DNA of 64,000 nt from an uncultured Eubacteriales bacterium (GCA_934486455.1 CAKSPR010000002.1:1-64000); one strand, 5' to 3'; counted from the first letter of the stretch, positions 34,833 to 44,815 are shown. The notes: generated from the letters alone by a model not told the origin. Translations and numbers: made by a program.

Positions 34833-36833
34833 ATGACTTTAAAAAAATATGACCGAAAGGCAATCGAAAATCAGGTAAGCGACGAATTCTTTTTTACGCA
34901 GGTCATTGATTGCAATAAATACGACGCCCTTCGCGGTGCCGACAAAATGGCTCAAAGCGGAGACATCGACGGCGCCCTTGACAAGTTTGAAAAGTTTATA
35001 AAAGGCTTTTTGGACCCCCATATGTTCGACGATGTGGGGGTCAGTATGGCGGGTGTGGACTGCGTTAATACCGATACACCCCTTGAAGCGGCCGACAGGG
35101 TGCTTCGCCACGATTTTGTTTCCTGCGGGGTGGAGCATCAGTTCGACAAAGATGTGGTCGACTGGCTTTACAATCCCACTCCCGACGGATACCGCGAATT
35201 CACCTGGCAGTTTCAGCGGCATCACGAATTTTTCTACCTAATGAACGCCTACCGCGAAACGGGGGACGAAAAATATGCCGTGGGATTCCGCGAGCTTATT
35301 ATGAGCTGGATAATGCAGGCCTCTCCGGCACCTCTTGATGTTGCGGGCGGGGAGACCGACTTCTGGCGCACCATAGAATGCGGAATAAGAATGCTGGGAA
35401 GCTGGCCGGTGGCTATATGCACCTTTTCCCGTTCTCCCTCTCTTAACGGGCGGGATTTCGTCAACATCTTCAAATGCGTTTATGAGCATGCCCTGAGAAT
35501 AACCAAGTGGTTTACCACCTCCAACTGGCTCATTATGGAAATGAACGGCCTTACCCATATTGCCGTGCGTTTCCCTTTTTTCAAAAAGGCCGGAGAGTGG
35601 GAGCATTTTGCTACGTCAAAGCTTTTGGAGCAGCTGACTGCTCAGCTTTTTGCCGACGGATTTCAGCAGGAGCTTACCACCAACTATCATCAGGTGGTGG
35701 TCAACAACTACGAGGAGGTCATGCTTGTCTTTAAAAAGGCGGGCAAACAGCCTCCGAAAGAGATGCTGGCGGCTCTTGAAAAGATGTATGATGTATACCC
35801 CTGCATCGTCAAGCCCGACCTTAATGTTCCTAATTTAAACGACGGAGCAGATTTCAATACAAGCTTTACCCTTGCCCGTTCCGCCGACTTCTTCCCCGAA
35901 AGAAAGGATTTCCTCTATCTTAAAACAAACAGAAGTGAAGGGGAGGAGCCTGAAGTTCTTTCAAATATATTGCCATATTCGGGATATGTGACCTTCAGAA
36001 GCGACTGGAGCGAAAAGGCCTTTTGGTGCTTCTTTAATGCGGCGCGCTTCGGCTTCGGCCACCAGCACGAGGACAAGCTTGAGGTGCTTATACACGCCTA
36101 CGGAGAATATCTTCTGCCCGAGGCCGGCAGGGCGGCCTACGACGGCTCCGAGCTTTTTAACTATTCGCTGCTCACCCCGGGACATAACACCGTTACGGTG
36201 GACGGGCTTTCACAGCGGTGCAGGGATAACCACAAATGGGACCCGGCCGTTCTTACTGCCAAGGCCGATGTATATTTTAAATCGGACGATTATTTCGACT
36301 GTGCTTCCGGGTGGTATAACGAGCATTACGGCAAAGAGGATGTGGCCGTGCGGCATTTTCGCAGGGTCATCTGGATAAAAAATCCCGAGGGGACAAATCC
36401 CCTTGTGGCGGTTATCGACAGAATGTATAATGACGATAAAAATATGCATAAATACACTGCCATATGGCATTTTGCCGACGGGGAATATGAATTTTCCGAC
36501 AAAAGCTTTAGGGTTAAAACAAAAAGCGGCGTGGGAATAAAGATGATACACACCCTTGAAAGCACTGCCGTTTATCGCGCCGACGAGAAGCATTTTCAGG
36601 GCTTCAGATGTAACGAGGTGCCGGGAGTTTTTTGGCCGCTCCCCACGGCTGAATGTGAGATAAATGGCGAAAACATGCGGTTTGTGACGATTTTTGAGCC
36701 CTCTCCCGACGGAGAATATAACATCGAATCGGTTGAGGCAAGCCATGACATAAACGACGATAAAATACTTATTCATCTTAAAAACGGGCGCACGCTCAGA
36801 CTTAACGAAAAGGATTATTTCGACGAGGACTGA
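34833..36833 (+). CDS. Heparinase II/III-like polysaccharide lyase family protein
   Basis: 666-residue protein with an alpha-helical toroid N-terminal half (about 1-380; TWQFQRHHEFFYLMNAY, FTTSNWLIMEMNG) and a beta-sandwich heparinase II/III-like C-terminal half (GFGHQHEDKLEVLIHAYGEYLLPEAGRAAYDG). The conserved Asn (NWLIMEMNG), Tyr and His positions typical of PL-type lyases are present. No signal peptide is seen, so it probably acts in the cytoplasm on imported oligosaccharides, unlike the preceding surface protein. Uronate-type substrates are a family-based guess. Ribosome site CAGGGGA. Confidence 0.87.
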   Translation: MTLKKYDRKAIENQVSDEFFFTQVIDCNKYDALRGADKMAQSGDIDGALDKFEKFIKGFLDPHMFDDVGVSMAGVDCVNTDTPLEAADRVLRHDFVSCGVEHQFDKDVVDWLYNPTPDGYREFTWQFQRHHEFFYLMNAYRETGDEKYAVGFRELIMSWIMQASPAPLDVAGGETDFWRTIECGIRMLGSWPVAICTFSRSPSLNGRDFVNIFKCVYEHALRITKWFTTSNWLIMEMNGLTHIAVRFPFFKKAGEWEHFATSKLLEQLTAQLFADGFQQELTTNYHQVVVNNYEEVMLVFKKAGKQPPKEMLAALEKMYDVYPCIVKPDLNVPNLNDGADFNTSFTLARSADFFPERKDFLYLKTNRSEGEEPEVLSNILPYSGYVTFRSDWSEKAFWCFFNAARFGFGHQHEDKLEVLIHAYGEYLLPEAGRAAYDGSELFNYSLLTPGHNTVTVDGLSQRCRDNHKWDPAVLTAKADVYFKSDDYFDCASGWYNEHYGKEDVAVRHFRRVIWIKNPEGTNPLVAVIDRMYNDDKNMHKYTAIWHFADGEYEFSDKSFRVKTKSGVGIKMIHTLESTAVYRADEKHFQGFRCNEVPGVFWPLPTAECEINGENMRFVTIFEPSPDGEYNIESVEASHDINDDKILIHLKNGRTLRLNEKDYFDED

Positions 36834-36873
36834 AATAAAATTCATAAAAAGTGAAAAAAATTTCAAATAACAC

Positions 36874-36902
36874 TTGATTTTTCAAAAACAGTGTGTTATT
36901 AT
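36874..36902 (+). promoter_or_regulatory. Promoter of the amino acid ABC transporter
   Basis: TTGATT, 17-base spacer and TATTAT on the + strand, about 43 bases before the start codon, which has an AAGGAGA site. Confidence 0.72.
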
Positions 36903-36944
36903 ACCGTCAGAAATTAATTCAGGAATTTTTAAGGAGAATTTATT

Positions 36945-37739
36945 ATGAAAAAAATTATTTGTCTGGTACTTGCAGTGTGCCTTACCGCCTGCCTTTTTGC
37001 AGGTTGCGGAAAAAACGATGACAAAACCGCCCCCGACGCCAGCGAAGCTCAGAAAACTGCCGAAGTTATAAAATTCGGAACCAACGCCGAATTCCCTCCC
37101 TTTGAGTTTGTTGCCGCCAACGGCGTCATCGACGAGTTCGACGGAATCGACATATGCATCGCAAAGGAGATCGCCGAGCAGAACGGTGCAACCGCAAAAA
37201 TCGAGAACATGGAATTCGACTCCCTTCTCGTTGCTCTTCAGAACAAGCAGATCGACGCCGTTATTGCCGGAATGACCGCTTCCGACGAGCGTAAAGAATC
37301 GGTCAACTTCTCCACCCCTTACTACAAGGCAACCCAGGTCATGATCGTTAAAGAAGATTCCACCATCGCAAAGGCAGCCGACATGGCCGACAAGAAGATC
37401 GTTGTTATCCAGGGATATACCGGCGAGACCTGCGTTAAGAAAATGGGCTATAACTACGAGTCCTTCAAGAAGGGCACCGAGGCCGTTATGGAGCTTGTAA
37501 ACGGCAAGTGCGATGTTGTTGTTATCGATTCGGCCACCGCCTCCAAGTATGTTAAAGATAACCCCGGCCTCAAAATCGTTGAGGACTCCGAGGCATTCGA
37601 AACCGAGGAATATGCAGTTGCCGTAAACAAGGACAACACCGAGCTTCTTGAAAAAATCAACAAGGCTATCGATAAGCTTCTCGCCGACGGAAAGGTCAAC
37701 GAGTATGCCGCAAAATATGCCGAGGCAACCGAGGAATAA
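36945..37739 (+). CDS. Polar amino acid ABC transporter substrate-binding lipoprotein
   Basis: 264-residue family 3 solute-binding lipoprotein. The signal peptide ends in a lipobox (LFAGC; cysteine at about 22), so it is anchored to the outer face of the membrane. The SBP motifs KFGTNAEFPPFEF, FDGIDICIAKEIAEQNG, DAVIAGMTASDERKESVNFS and YAVAVNKDN are present. It supplies substrate to the permease and ATPase that follow. The exact amino acid is unknown. Confidence 0.95.
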   Translation: MKKIICLVLAVCLTACLFAGCGKNDDKTAPDASEAQKTAEVIKFGTNAEFPPFEFVAANGVIDEFDGIDICIAKEIAEQNGATAKIENMEFDSLLVALQNKQIDAVIAGMTASDERKESVNFSTPYYKATQVMIVKEDSTIAKAADMADKKIVVIQGYTGETCVKKMGYNYESFKKGTEAVMELVNGKCDVVVIDSATASKYVKDNPGLKIVEDSEAFETEEYAVAVNKDNTELLEKINKAIDKLLADGKVNEYAAKYAEATEE

Positions 37740-37755
37740 TCCTTTAAAAACAATT

Positions 37756-37792
37756 AAGGGACTGTCACTTGTCAGCGATGGTCCCTTTTTAA
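37756..37792 (+). terminator. Intra-operon terminator/attenuator
   Basis: AAGGGAC ... GTCCCTTTTT inverted repeat 17 bases after the binding-protein gene. Such elements commonly set higher expression of the binding protein than of the permease and ATPase. Confidence 0.7.
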
Positions 37793-37951
37793 GCTTTTAA
37801 TACGGCTTGGCTTTGATAAATCCACATCTTTTGCTTTAGATACGACAAACTCTCCCTTTTAGGTCGGCAATCGTCGGCGTAAGGCCGACAGCGGCCGAAT
37901 GTCGTGCAAAAAAATTAGACCCTTACCCGACTTTGAGGAAAGGAATTTTTT

Positions 37952-38650
37952 ATGGAATGGTTTTCAGAATGGTTTGCTGATATAAGCAACACCTTTTACA
38001 GATGTTTTATCCGCGACGCTCGCTATATGCTTCTTTTAAACGGTATCGGCGTCACCATTAAGGTGTCGCTGCTTGCCGTTGCTTTAGGCATACTTATCGG
38101 ACTTCTCATAGCCCTTTGCAATCTTTCGCACAGAAGACTTCTCCGCGGAATCGGAAAGGTCTATACCGATGTTATCCGCGGAACCCCTTCGGTCACCCAG
38201 CTCATGATAATTTATTTTGTCATTTTCGCCACCGTCCAGTGGGAAAAGTGGATAATAGCCGCCATCGCCTTCGGAATAAATTCCGGCGCATATGTTTCGG
38301 AAATAATCCGCGCGGGAATTCTGTCCATCGACAAGGGACAAACCGAGGCCGGTCGGTCTCTCGGACTTAACGGCCGTCAGACAATGCTGAGCATTGTCAT
38401 TCCCCAGGCGGTCAAAAACATATTTCCCGCTCTTTGCAACGAATTCATCGTGCTTATTAAGGAAACGGCCATTGTGGGATATGTGGGACTTGTGGACATA
38501 CAAAAGGCCGGCGACTTTATCAAGAGCGCAACCTTCGAGGCCTTTATGCCTCTTATCGGAACGGCGGTCATATACTTTGTCATCATAAAGCTGCTCACAC
38601 TGGGACTCGGCGTTATCGAAAGACGACTGAGAAAATCCGAAGCGCGGTAA
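37952..38650 (+). CDS. Polar amino acid ABC transporter permease
   Basis: 232-residue HisM/GlnP-type permease with about five hydrophobic segments. The cytoplasmic EAA loop reads [20 protein letters not shown], contacting the ATPase. It lies between the binding protein and ATPase genes, 13 bases before the latter. Only one permease gene is present, so it presumably works as a homodimer. Ribosome site AAAGGAA. Confidence 0.95.
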   Translation: MEWFSEWFADISNTFYRCFIRDARYMLLLNGIGVTIKVSLLAVALGILIGLLIALCNLSHRRLLRGIGKVYTDVIRGTPSVTQLMIIYFVIFATVQWEKWIIAAIAFGINSGAYVSEIIRAGILSIDKGQTEAGRSLGLNGRQTMLSIVIPQAVKNIFPALCNEFIVLIKETAIVGYVGLVDIQKAGDFIKSATFEAFMPLIGTAVIYFVIIKLLTLGLGVIERRLRKSEAR

Positions 38651-38663
38651 GGGGGATAAAAGC

Positions 38664-39392
38664 ATGGAAATCATCAGGGTTGAAAATTTACACAAAAGCT
38701 TCGGCGACAACGATGTTTTAAGAGGCATTGATCTTAATATCGAACAGGGCGATGTGATGGTTATAATCGGACCCTCGGGCTCGGGAAAATCCACCTTTTT
38801 GAGAACCCTCAATCTTCTCGAACAGCCCACCTCCGGCAAGATATATTTTGAGGGAACCGACATAACCGACCCCAAGACCGACATTAACCTCCACCGTCAG
38901 AAGATGGGCATGGTTTTTCAGCACTTTAACCTTTTTCCCCACCTCACCATTTTGCAGAACATCACCCTCGCCCCCGTTAAGCTTAAAAAGCTGACCAAGG
39001 ACGAGGCCGAGAAAAAGGCTCTTGAGCTGCTCTCAAGGGTGGGCCTTGAGGACAGGGCGGGAGATTATCCTTCCCAGCTTTCGGGCGGGCAGAAGCAGCG
39101 TGTGGCAATCGTCCGCGCGCTTGCAATGGATCCCGATGTTATGCTTTTCGACGAACCCACCTCGGCTCTTGACCCCGAAATGGTGGGCGAGGTGCTTGAG
39201 GTTATGAAGGCTTTGGCGGCTCAGGGAATGACCATGGCGGTCGTCACCCACGAAATGGGCTTTGCAAGAGAGGTGGCCTCGAGGGTGCTCTTTATCGATG
39301 AGGGCGTAATTCAGGAAGAGGCCGAGCCGGAGGAGTTTTTCAAAAATCCGAAAAATCCGAGGCTCAAGGACTTCCTTTCGAAGGTTTTATAG
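38664..39392 (+). CDS. Polar amino acid ABC transporter ATP-binding protein
   Basis: 242-residue ATPase of the GlnQ/HisP type. Walker A GPSGSGKS, signature LSGGQKQR, Walker [15 protein letters not shown] and the switch histidine in VTHEMGFA are all present. It energises uptake with the preceding permease and is last in the operon, ahead of a terminator. The final [13 protein letters not shown] matches the family end. Confidence 0.96.
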   Translation: MEIIRVENLHKSFGDNDVLRGIDLNIEQGDVMVIIGPSGSGKSTFLRTLNLLEQPTSGKIYFEGTDITDPKTDINLHRQKMGMVFQHFNLFPHLTILQNITLAPVKLKKLTKDEAEKKALELLSRVGLEDRAGDYPSQLSGGQKQRVAIVRALAMDPDVMLFDEPTSALDPEMVGEVLEVMKALAAQGMTMAVVTHEMGFAREVASRVLFIDEGVIQEEAEPEEFFKNPKNPRLKDFLSKVL

Positions 39393-39493
39393 GCACCTTT
39401 ATTTGTGCAGCCGATTGCGATACAATGATTTCTCGGGCAGCGCTTTGTGCCGATATGAAGTCCTTGCTCATTAAATTTTTGAGGTTAAAAGGT

Positions 39494-39528
39494 CGGCGGG
39501 ACAAATTTTTTGTTCTGCCGCTTTTTTT
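39494..39528 (+). terminator. Terminator after the ABC transporter operon
   Basis: Imperfect stem CGGCGGGACAAA/TTTGTTCTGCCG followed by CTTTTTTT. Confidence 0.75.
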
Positions 39529-39541
39529 AGGTAAAATTATC

Positions 39542-39569
39542 TTGAAAAAAACAAATTATATGATATACT
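39542..39569 (+). promoter_or_regulatory. Promoter of the deo operon
   Basis: TTGAAA, 16-base spacer, TATACT; transcription would begin near 39576, about 28 bases before deoC. No CytR/DeoR-type operator could be recognised by eye. Confidence 0.75.
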
Positions 39570-39603
39570 GTTACGTGAAGTTAATCCAAAGGAGATAATA
39601 AAA

Positions 39604-40260
39604 ATGGAACTTAAAGACATTCTTGCAAAGGTCGACCATACCCTGCTTGCTCCCGGCTGCACCTGGGAACAGATCAAAGGGGTGCTGGACGACGGCATCA
39701 AATACGGCTGCGCTTCCTGCTGCATTCCCCCCATCTATGTTAAGCAGGCCAAGGAATATGTAGGGGATAAGCTCCCCATCTGCACCGTTATCGGATTCCC
39801 CCACGGCTCCAACACTACCGCCACCAAGGTTTTCGAGACCGAGGATGCTGTTAAAAACGGTGCCGACGAAATTGATATGGTCATCAACATCAGCTGGATG
39901 AAGGACAAGAAATACGACGATCTTCTGGGCGAGATCAAGGCTATTAAGGCCGCCTGCCACGGCAAGCTTTTAAAGGTCATTGTCGAGACCAGCGAGCTTG
40001 ACGCCGAGGAAAGAGCAAAGATCACCAAAATCGTTTCCGAGTCCGGTGCAGAGTACATAAAGACCTCCACCGGTTATTCCTCCCGCGGCGCAAACGAGGA
40101 AGACATCAAGATCTTCAACGAGAACAAGTCTGACGCTCTCAAGATAAAGGCTTCTGCCGGAATTAAGAGCGTTGAGGATGCCGAAAAGTTTATCGAGCTC
40201 GGCGCTTCGAGACTGGGAACCAGCCGTGTTGTCAAAGCCGCAAAGGCTCTTGAAAACTAA
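39604..40260 (+). CDS. deoC: Deoxyribose-phosphate aldolase
   Basis: 218-residue class I aldolase cleaving 2-deoxyribose-5-phosphate to glyceraldehyde-3-phosphate and acetaldehyde. The Schiff-base lysine is K153 in IKTSTGYSSRGA, and the second conserved lysine is in IKASAGIKS. AKVDHTLLAPG at the start is typical. Ribosome site AAAGGAG. It is first of a nucleoside-salvage series with deoB, cdd and pdp, and completes the breakdown of the deoxyribose moiety. Confidence 0.96.
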   Translation: MELKDILAKVDHTLLAPGCTWEQIKGVLDDGIKYGCASCCIPPIYVKQAKEYVGDKLPICTVIGFPHGSNTTATKVFETEDAVKNGADEIDMVINISWMKDKKYDDLLGEIKAIKAACHGKLLKVIVETSELDAEERAKITKIVSESGAEYIKTSTGYSSRGANEEDIKIFNENKSDALKIKASAGIKSVEDAEKFIELGASRLGTSRVVKAAKALEN

Positions 40261-40425
40261 TTAAAGCAGACTGTAAAAAGCGGCTTTGGGAAATTCCCGA
40301 TGTCGCTTTTTCTTGTGTTGCACCTTTGCGCGAGGCTTTTTGACAACTGCCTTTGATGCTGAATTTTGCGGATACGGCAATATGCCGACCGACCGGTTTT
40401 AAACCTTTGAAAGGGGAAAGGTATC

Positions 40426-41592
40426 TTGAAAAGAGTGTTTTTGATCGTGCTGGACAGCTTCGGTGCAGGCGAGGCTCCCGACGCCGAAAGGTTCGGAGAT
40501 AAGGGCGCTTCGACAATTAAAGCGGCCGCAGCTTCGGAAATGTTTCACCTGACCGAAATGGGCAAAATGGGTCTTTTTAACATCGACGGCATAAATGCGG
40601 GCAGTTCCGTTAAAAACCCTTCTGCCGCATACATGAAGCTTCGTGAGCTGTCGGTGGGCAAGGATACCACCACCGGCCATTTTGAAATTGCGGGGCTCGT
40701 TTCAAAAACCCCCTTTCCCACATATCCTAACGGATTTCCCGAAGGCATCATAGAGAAGTTTGAAAAGCTGACGGGCAGAAGGGTGATTTGCAACAAGCCC
40801 TATTCTGGCACGCAGGTCATAAAGGATTACGGCAGGGAGCACATGAAAACCGGCGACCTTATCGTTTATACCTCGGCCGACAGTGTTTTTCAGATTGCCG
40901 CCCATGAGGACATAGTACCCCCCGAAAAGCTGTATGAATACTGCCGCGTGGCAAGGCAGATCCTGCAGGGAGAAAACGCCGTCGGAAGGGTCATCGCCCG
41001 CCCCTTTATCGGAGAGTACCCCGATTTCGAACGCACCCCAAATCGGCACGATTTTTCTCTTGCGCCGCCTGAAGATACAATGCTCGACAACATTAAAAAT
41101 GCGGGGAAAAGCGTTATTGCCGTCGGAAAGATAGGCGATATTTTTGCCCACACCGGCACCACCGAGGAAATTCCCACAAAGGGCAATGCCGACGGAATGG
41201 CAAAGACCCTTCTGCTTGCACAGCGTGATTTTGACGGCCTTGTTTTCTTAAATCTTGTTGATTTCGACATGCTTTTCGGCCACAGGAGAAATCCCGACGG
41301 ATATGCGGCGGCGCTGACCGAGTTTGACGGCTGGCTTTTCAATTTCCTTCCCCATTTGCGGGAGGACGACATTCTTATGATAACCGCCGATCACGGCTGC
41401 GATCCGTCCAAAACCGATTCCACCGATCACACGAGAGAATATATTCCCCTGCTTGTTTACGGCAAAACGGTCAAACCCGTTAATCTCGGTGTAAGGAAAG
41501 GCTTTTCCGACATCGGGGCGACCGTTTGCGACTTTTTAGGGGTAAAGCTGCCCGAAAACGGAAAGAGCTTTTTGAAGGAGATGACGGTATGA
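40426..41592 (+). CDS. deoB: Phosphopentomutase
   Basis: 388-residue alkaline-phosphatase-superfamily mutase interconverting (deoxy)ribose-1-phosphate and -5-phosphate. It begins KRVFLIVLDSFGAGEAPDA, with the metal Asp, then GKDTTTGHFEIAG with the phospho-accepting Thr, and MLFGHRRNPDGYA and TADHGCDPS near the end. The start codon is TTG, supported by AAAGGGGAAAGG and by exact match to the family N terminus. Its stop overlaps the cdd start (ATGA). Confidence 0.96.
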   Translation: MKRVFLIVLDSFGAGEAPDAERFGDKGASTIKAAAASEMFHLTEMGKMGLFNIDGINAGSSVKNPSAAYMKLRELSVGKDTTTGHFEIAGLVSKTPFPTYPNGFPEGIIEKFEKLTGRRVICNKPYSGTQVIKDYGREHMKTGDLIVYTSADSVFQIAAHEDIVPPEKLYEYCRVARQILQGENAVGRVIARPFIGEYPDFERTPNRHDFSLAPPEDTMLDNIKNAGKSVIAVGKIGDIFAHTGTTEEIPTKGNADGMAKTLLLAQRDFDGLVFLNLVDFDMLFGHRRNPDGYAAALTEFDGWLFNFLPHLREDDILMITADHGCDPSKTDSTDHTREYIPLLVYGKTVKPVNLGVRKGFSDIGATVCDFLGVKLPENGKSFLKEMTV

Positions 41593-41981
41593 AGGAACAG
41601 GAGCTTATAAACGCCGCAAAAAAGGCCATGGAAAAATCCTATGCGCCCTATTCTCATTTTAATGTGGGCGCGGCACTTTACTGCGGAGACGGTAAGGTAT
41701 ATCTCGGCGCGAATATTGAAAACTCATCATTTTCCCTTTGCTGCTGTGCCGAGCGCAACGCCGTTTTCCGCGCCGTTAACGACGGGGAACGGGATTTTAA
41801 GGCAATCGCCGTTGTGGGCGGAAAAAATCATAAAATAGAAAAATACTGTCCTCCCTGCGGAGCCTGTCGGCAGGTGCTGACCGAGTTTTGCAAGGAAGAT
41901 TTTGAAATTATTTTAACGGACGGACAAAAGATTAAAACCTTTAAGCTAAAGGATATTATGCCCCTCGGCTTTTCACTTTGA
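41589..41981 (+). CDS. cdd: Cytidine deaminase
   Basis: 130-residue zinc deaminase converting (deoxy)cytidine to (deoxy)uridine. The catalytic CAERNA and PCGACRQ motifs supply the zinc cysteines and Glu; SYAPYSHFNVGAAL is the typical N terminus. The ATG at 41589 overlaps the deoB stop, so they are coupled. Tetrameric homomeric form by length. It feeds uridine and deoxyuridine to the phosphorylase downstream. Confidence 0.96.
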   Translation: MKEQELINAAKKAMEKSYAPYSHFNVGAALYCGDGKVYLGANIENSSFSLCCCAERNAVFRAVNDGERDFKAIAVVGGKNHKIEKYCPPCGACRQVLTEFCKEDFEIILTDGQKIKTFKLKDIMPLGFSL

Positions 41982-42106
41982 TGTTGGAACGATAATTTCT
42001 TGTGTGCCGATGTATAAGAGGCTGTGACTTGAGAAATTGATTGCTTAACACCTCGGGGCACAACACAAAGGACACAAAAATACCCGCCGATTAAGGAGAC
42101 CGGTTT

Positions 42107-43390
42107 ATGAGAATGTATGACATTATAACCGACAAGAAACAGGGCAGAGAGCTTTCAAAGGAACAGATCGAGTTCTTTATAAAGGGGTATACCGACGGCA
42201 GTATTCCCGATTATCAAGCCTCGGCTCTGCTTATGGCCGTATATTTTAAGGGCATGACCGAAAGGGAAACGGTGGATCTTACCGAATGCATGGCTCTGTC
42301 GGGAGAGTGTCTTGATCTGTCGGATTTCGGCAGCCTTACCTGCGACAAGCACAGCACCGGCGGGGTGGGGGACAAGACCACCCTTGTGGTGGCGCCGCTT
42401 GTTGCCTGCCTCGGGGGAGTTGTGGCAAAAATGTCGGGCAGAGGTCTAGGCCACACCGGCGGGACTATCGACAAGTTGGAAAGCATAGCGGGATATAATG
42501 CCTTTCTTTCGGAGGAGCAGTTTAAAAGGCAGGCAAGGGAGATAGGCGTTGCGGTCATCGGCCAGACCGGCGAGCTTACCCCTGCCGATAAAAAGCTTTA
42601 TGCCCTTCGGGATGTCACCGGAACGGTGGACAGCATTCCTCTTATCGCTTCGAGCGTTATGTGTAAAAAGCTTGCGGCGGGAGCCAAAAACATCGTGCTT
42701 GACGTTAAGGTCGGAAGCGGTGCCTTTATGAAAACCCCCGAGGAGGGCAAAAGGCTGGCCGAAATATGCGTTAAGATAGGCAAGGCTCACGGCCGAAACA
42801 CCGCCGCGCTTATAACCGATATGGACAAGCCCCTCGGAAGGACTGTGGGCAACGCTCTTGAGGTCATGGAGGCCGTAGAGGTGCTCAAGGGCCGCCGCCA
42901 CGGGGAATTTGAAGATATATGCGTCGAGCTGTCGGCCAATATGCTGTCGCTTTGCAAGGGTATTTCGGCGGAATCGGCCGAGGGCTCGGTAAGAGAAGCC
43001 CTTGAAAACGGAAAAGCCTTTGAAAAATTCGAAAGCTGGATAACCGCTCAGGGGGGAGACCTTTCGTCTCTGAAAAAAGCGGAGCACTGCTTGGAAATAA
43101 AGTCGGAAAAAGCCGGATATATCACTGCGGTAAACGCCGAAAGCATAGGCCTTTGCGCCGCCTCCCTCGGAGCGGGCAGAAGAACCAAGGATGACTCTAT
43201 CGACTTCGGCGCGGGAATTGAAATTGAAAAAACGGCAGGGGACAGGGTCGAAAAGGGAGATACGCTGGCCGTATTATATGCGTCGGACAAAGATCTTCTC
43301 GGCTCTGCCGCCGAGCATTTTAAAAAGGCGCTGACCTTCGGAGAAAACCGCCCCGAAAAGCGGCCGCACATTTTCTTTACCGTAAGGTAA
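42107..43390 (+). CDS. pdp: Pyrimidine-nucleoside (thymidine) phosphorylase
   Basis: 427-residue phosphorylase of the DeoA/Pdp family that splits pyrimidine nucleosides with phosphate. The signature KMSGRGLGHTGGTIDKLE, the phosphate-binding CDKHSTGGVGDKT and KKLAAGAKNIVLDVK are complete. The start is the ATG at 42107 with AAGGAG; a second ATG two codons later is also possible. It ends the salvage set. Whether thymidine or uridine is preferred is not clear. Confidence 0.95.
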   Translation: MRMYDIITDKKQGRELSKEQIEFFIKGYTDGSIPDYQASALLMAVYFKGMTERETVDLTECMALSGECLDLSDFGSLTCDKHSTGGVGDKTTLVVAPLVACLGGVVAKMSGRGLGHTGGTIDKLESIAGYNAFLSEEQFKRQAREIGVAVIGQTGELTPADKKLYALRDVTGTVDSIPLIASSVMCKKLAAGAKNIVLDVKVGSGAFMKTPEEGKRLAEICVKIGKAHGRNTAALITDMDKPLGRTVGNALEVMEAVEVLKGRRHGEFEDICVELSANMLSLCKGISAESAEGSVREALENGKAFEKFESWITAQGGDLSSLKKAEHCLEIKSEKAGYITAVNAESIGLCAASLGAGRRTKDDSIDFGAGIEIEKTAGDRVEKGDTLAVLYASDKDLLGSAAEHFKKALTFGENRPEKRPHIFFTVR

Positions 43391-43552
43391 AAAAGCGACA
43401 GCGGTCAAAAGCATTACGGGACAAAACAAAGCATAATGAGGTAAAGACTAACGGCGAGGTCAGGCAGCCGCCCGGCAACGGGAAAGACAGTCCGACAGTT
43501 GCGGGCGCCGCCAAGCTTATCCGATTATCAATCGCAAATTACGGGAGCAGAA

Positions 43553-44815
43553 ATGAACATTAACGCAAAAAATGAATCCGAGCCTTTCGCTCACTTTATA
43601 ACCGGCTTTTTGAAATGGGTGGGAATAGCCCTTTTTGTCGGAGCGGTCGGAGGAGCGGTGGGGGCGCTGTTTTACGCCCTCGTCAGCGGAGCGGCCGAGC
43701 TGCGCGGCAAATATCAAAACATAATCTATGCCATGCCCCTGGGCGGTCTTATCATCGCCCACCTTTACCGAATAAATAAAATGAGCGACAACGGCGGCAC
43801 CAATCAGGTCATAAGCTCGGTGAGAGACAAGGATCATCCGCCGGTTATAATCGCACCGCTCATATTTGTTTCCACCGCCGTAACAAGCCTTGTGGGCGGC
43901 TCGGCGGGAAAGGAGGGAGCCTCGCTGCAGCTGGGCGGAAGCATCGGCTCGGCGGTGGGTAAGCTCTTTCGGCTTAACGAAAAAGACATGAGCGTTGTGG
44001 TAATGTGCGGAATGAGCGCCGTTTTTTCGGCCGTTTTCGGTACTCCGCTGACCGCCGCGGTTTTCACCATCGAGGTCATAAGCGTTGGACAGCTTTATTA
44101 TGCCGCCCTGCTTCCCTGCCTTGCCTCTTCCGTTACCGCCTTCGGCGTTTCGGGGCTGCTCGGTACCGTTCCCGAGCGTTTTGAGGGCATTGCCGTACCC
44201 TCCCTTTCGGTGGGAAATACCGCAAGGATTGTGCTTCTCGGCGGGCTTTGCGCACTGCTTAGCATCGCATTTTGCGTATCCATGAAGGCGACGGCGAGAT
44301 ATATTAAATCGCTTTTAAAAAATGTTTATATAAGAATGCTCGTGGGCTCTGCCGCCATAGTGGTTATGACCCTTGCAGTCGGCTCGCAAAAATATAACGG
44401 AACGGGAATGAACATTGTCGAACGGGCCGTTTTACAGGGACAGGCCGAGCCTTGGGACTTTGCTTTAAAGCTTGTTTTTACGGCAATATCGCTGGCTGTG
44501 GGATTTCGCGGAGGAGAAATCGTGCCTGCTTTTGCGGTGGGAGCCTCCTTCGGCTGTGTTGCGGGCGGGCTTTTGGGTGTTGACCCGGGCTTTGCCGCCG
44601 CCGTGGGGCTTATTGCCACCTTTTGCGGAGCGGTCAACTGCCCGGTGGCGTCGATATTTCTCAGTGTTGAGCTTTTCGGAGGAGGGGGAACGGTGTTTTT
44701 TGCCGTTGCCTGTGCCGTGAGCTTTGCTCTTTCGGGATATTACGGGCTTTACAGTAGCCAAAAAATCGTTTACTCAAAGCTGACTGCCAGATTTATCAAC
44801 CGCACGGCAAAGTAG
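43553..44815 (+). CDS. CLC-family antiporter, probably fluoride type
   Basis: 420-residue CLC transporter with about ten or more hydrophobic segments. The classical anion-selectivity motif GSGIP is absent; that region reads KMSDNGGTNQVI. The external gate motif is GGSAGKEGASLQLG, which keeps the gating Glu. The third motif reads GFRGGEIVPAF rather than GIFAP. A Glu in a GGExxP segment and the missing GSGIP serine are features I associate with CLC-F fluoride/proton antiporters, so a fluoride exporter is favoured. The 160 bases upstream do not contain a fluoride riboswitch core I can recognise. Start ATG at 43553 with GGGAG. Confidence 0.8.
   Translation: MNINAKNESEPFAHFITGFLKWVGIALFVGAVGGAVGALFYALVSGAAELRGKYQNIIYAMPLGGLIIAHLYRINKMSDNGGTNQVISSVRDKDHPPVIIAPLIFVSTAVTSLVGGSAGKEGASLQLGGSIGSAVGKLFRLNEKDMSVVVMCGMSAVFSAVFGTPLTAAVFTIEVISVGQLYYAALLPCLASSVTAFGVSGLLGTVPERFEGIAVPSLSVGNTARIVLLGGLCALLSIAFCVSMKATARYIKSLLKNVYIRMLVGSAAIVVMTLAVGSQKYNGTGMNIVERAVLQGQAEPWDFALKLVFTAISLAVGFRGGEIVPAFAVGASFGCVAGGLLGVDPGFAAAVGLIATFCGAVNCPVASIFLSVELFGGGGTVFFAVACAVSFALSGYYGLYSSQKIVYSKLTARFINRTAK

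Noticed and set aside
43391..43552. Fluoride riboswitch before the CLC gene
   Set aside because: GC-rich and structured, but the conserved GATG and CTGATG core elements are absent.
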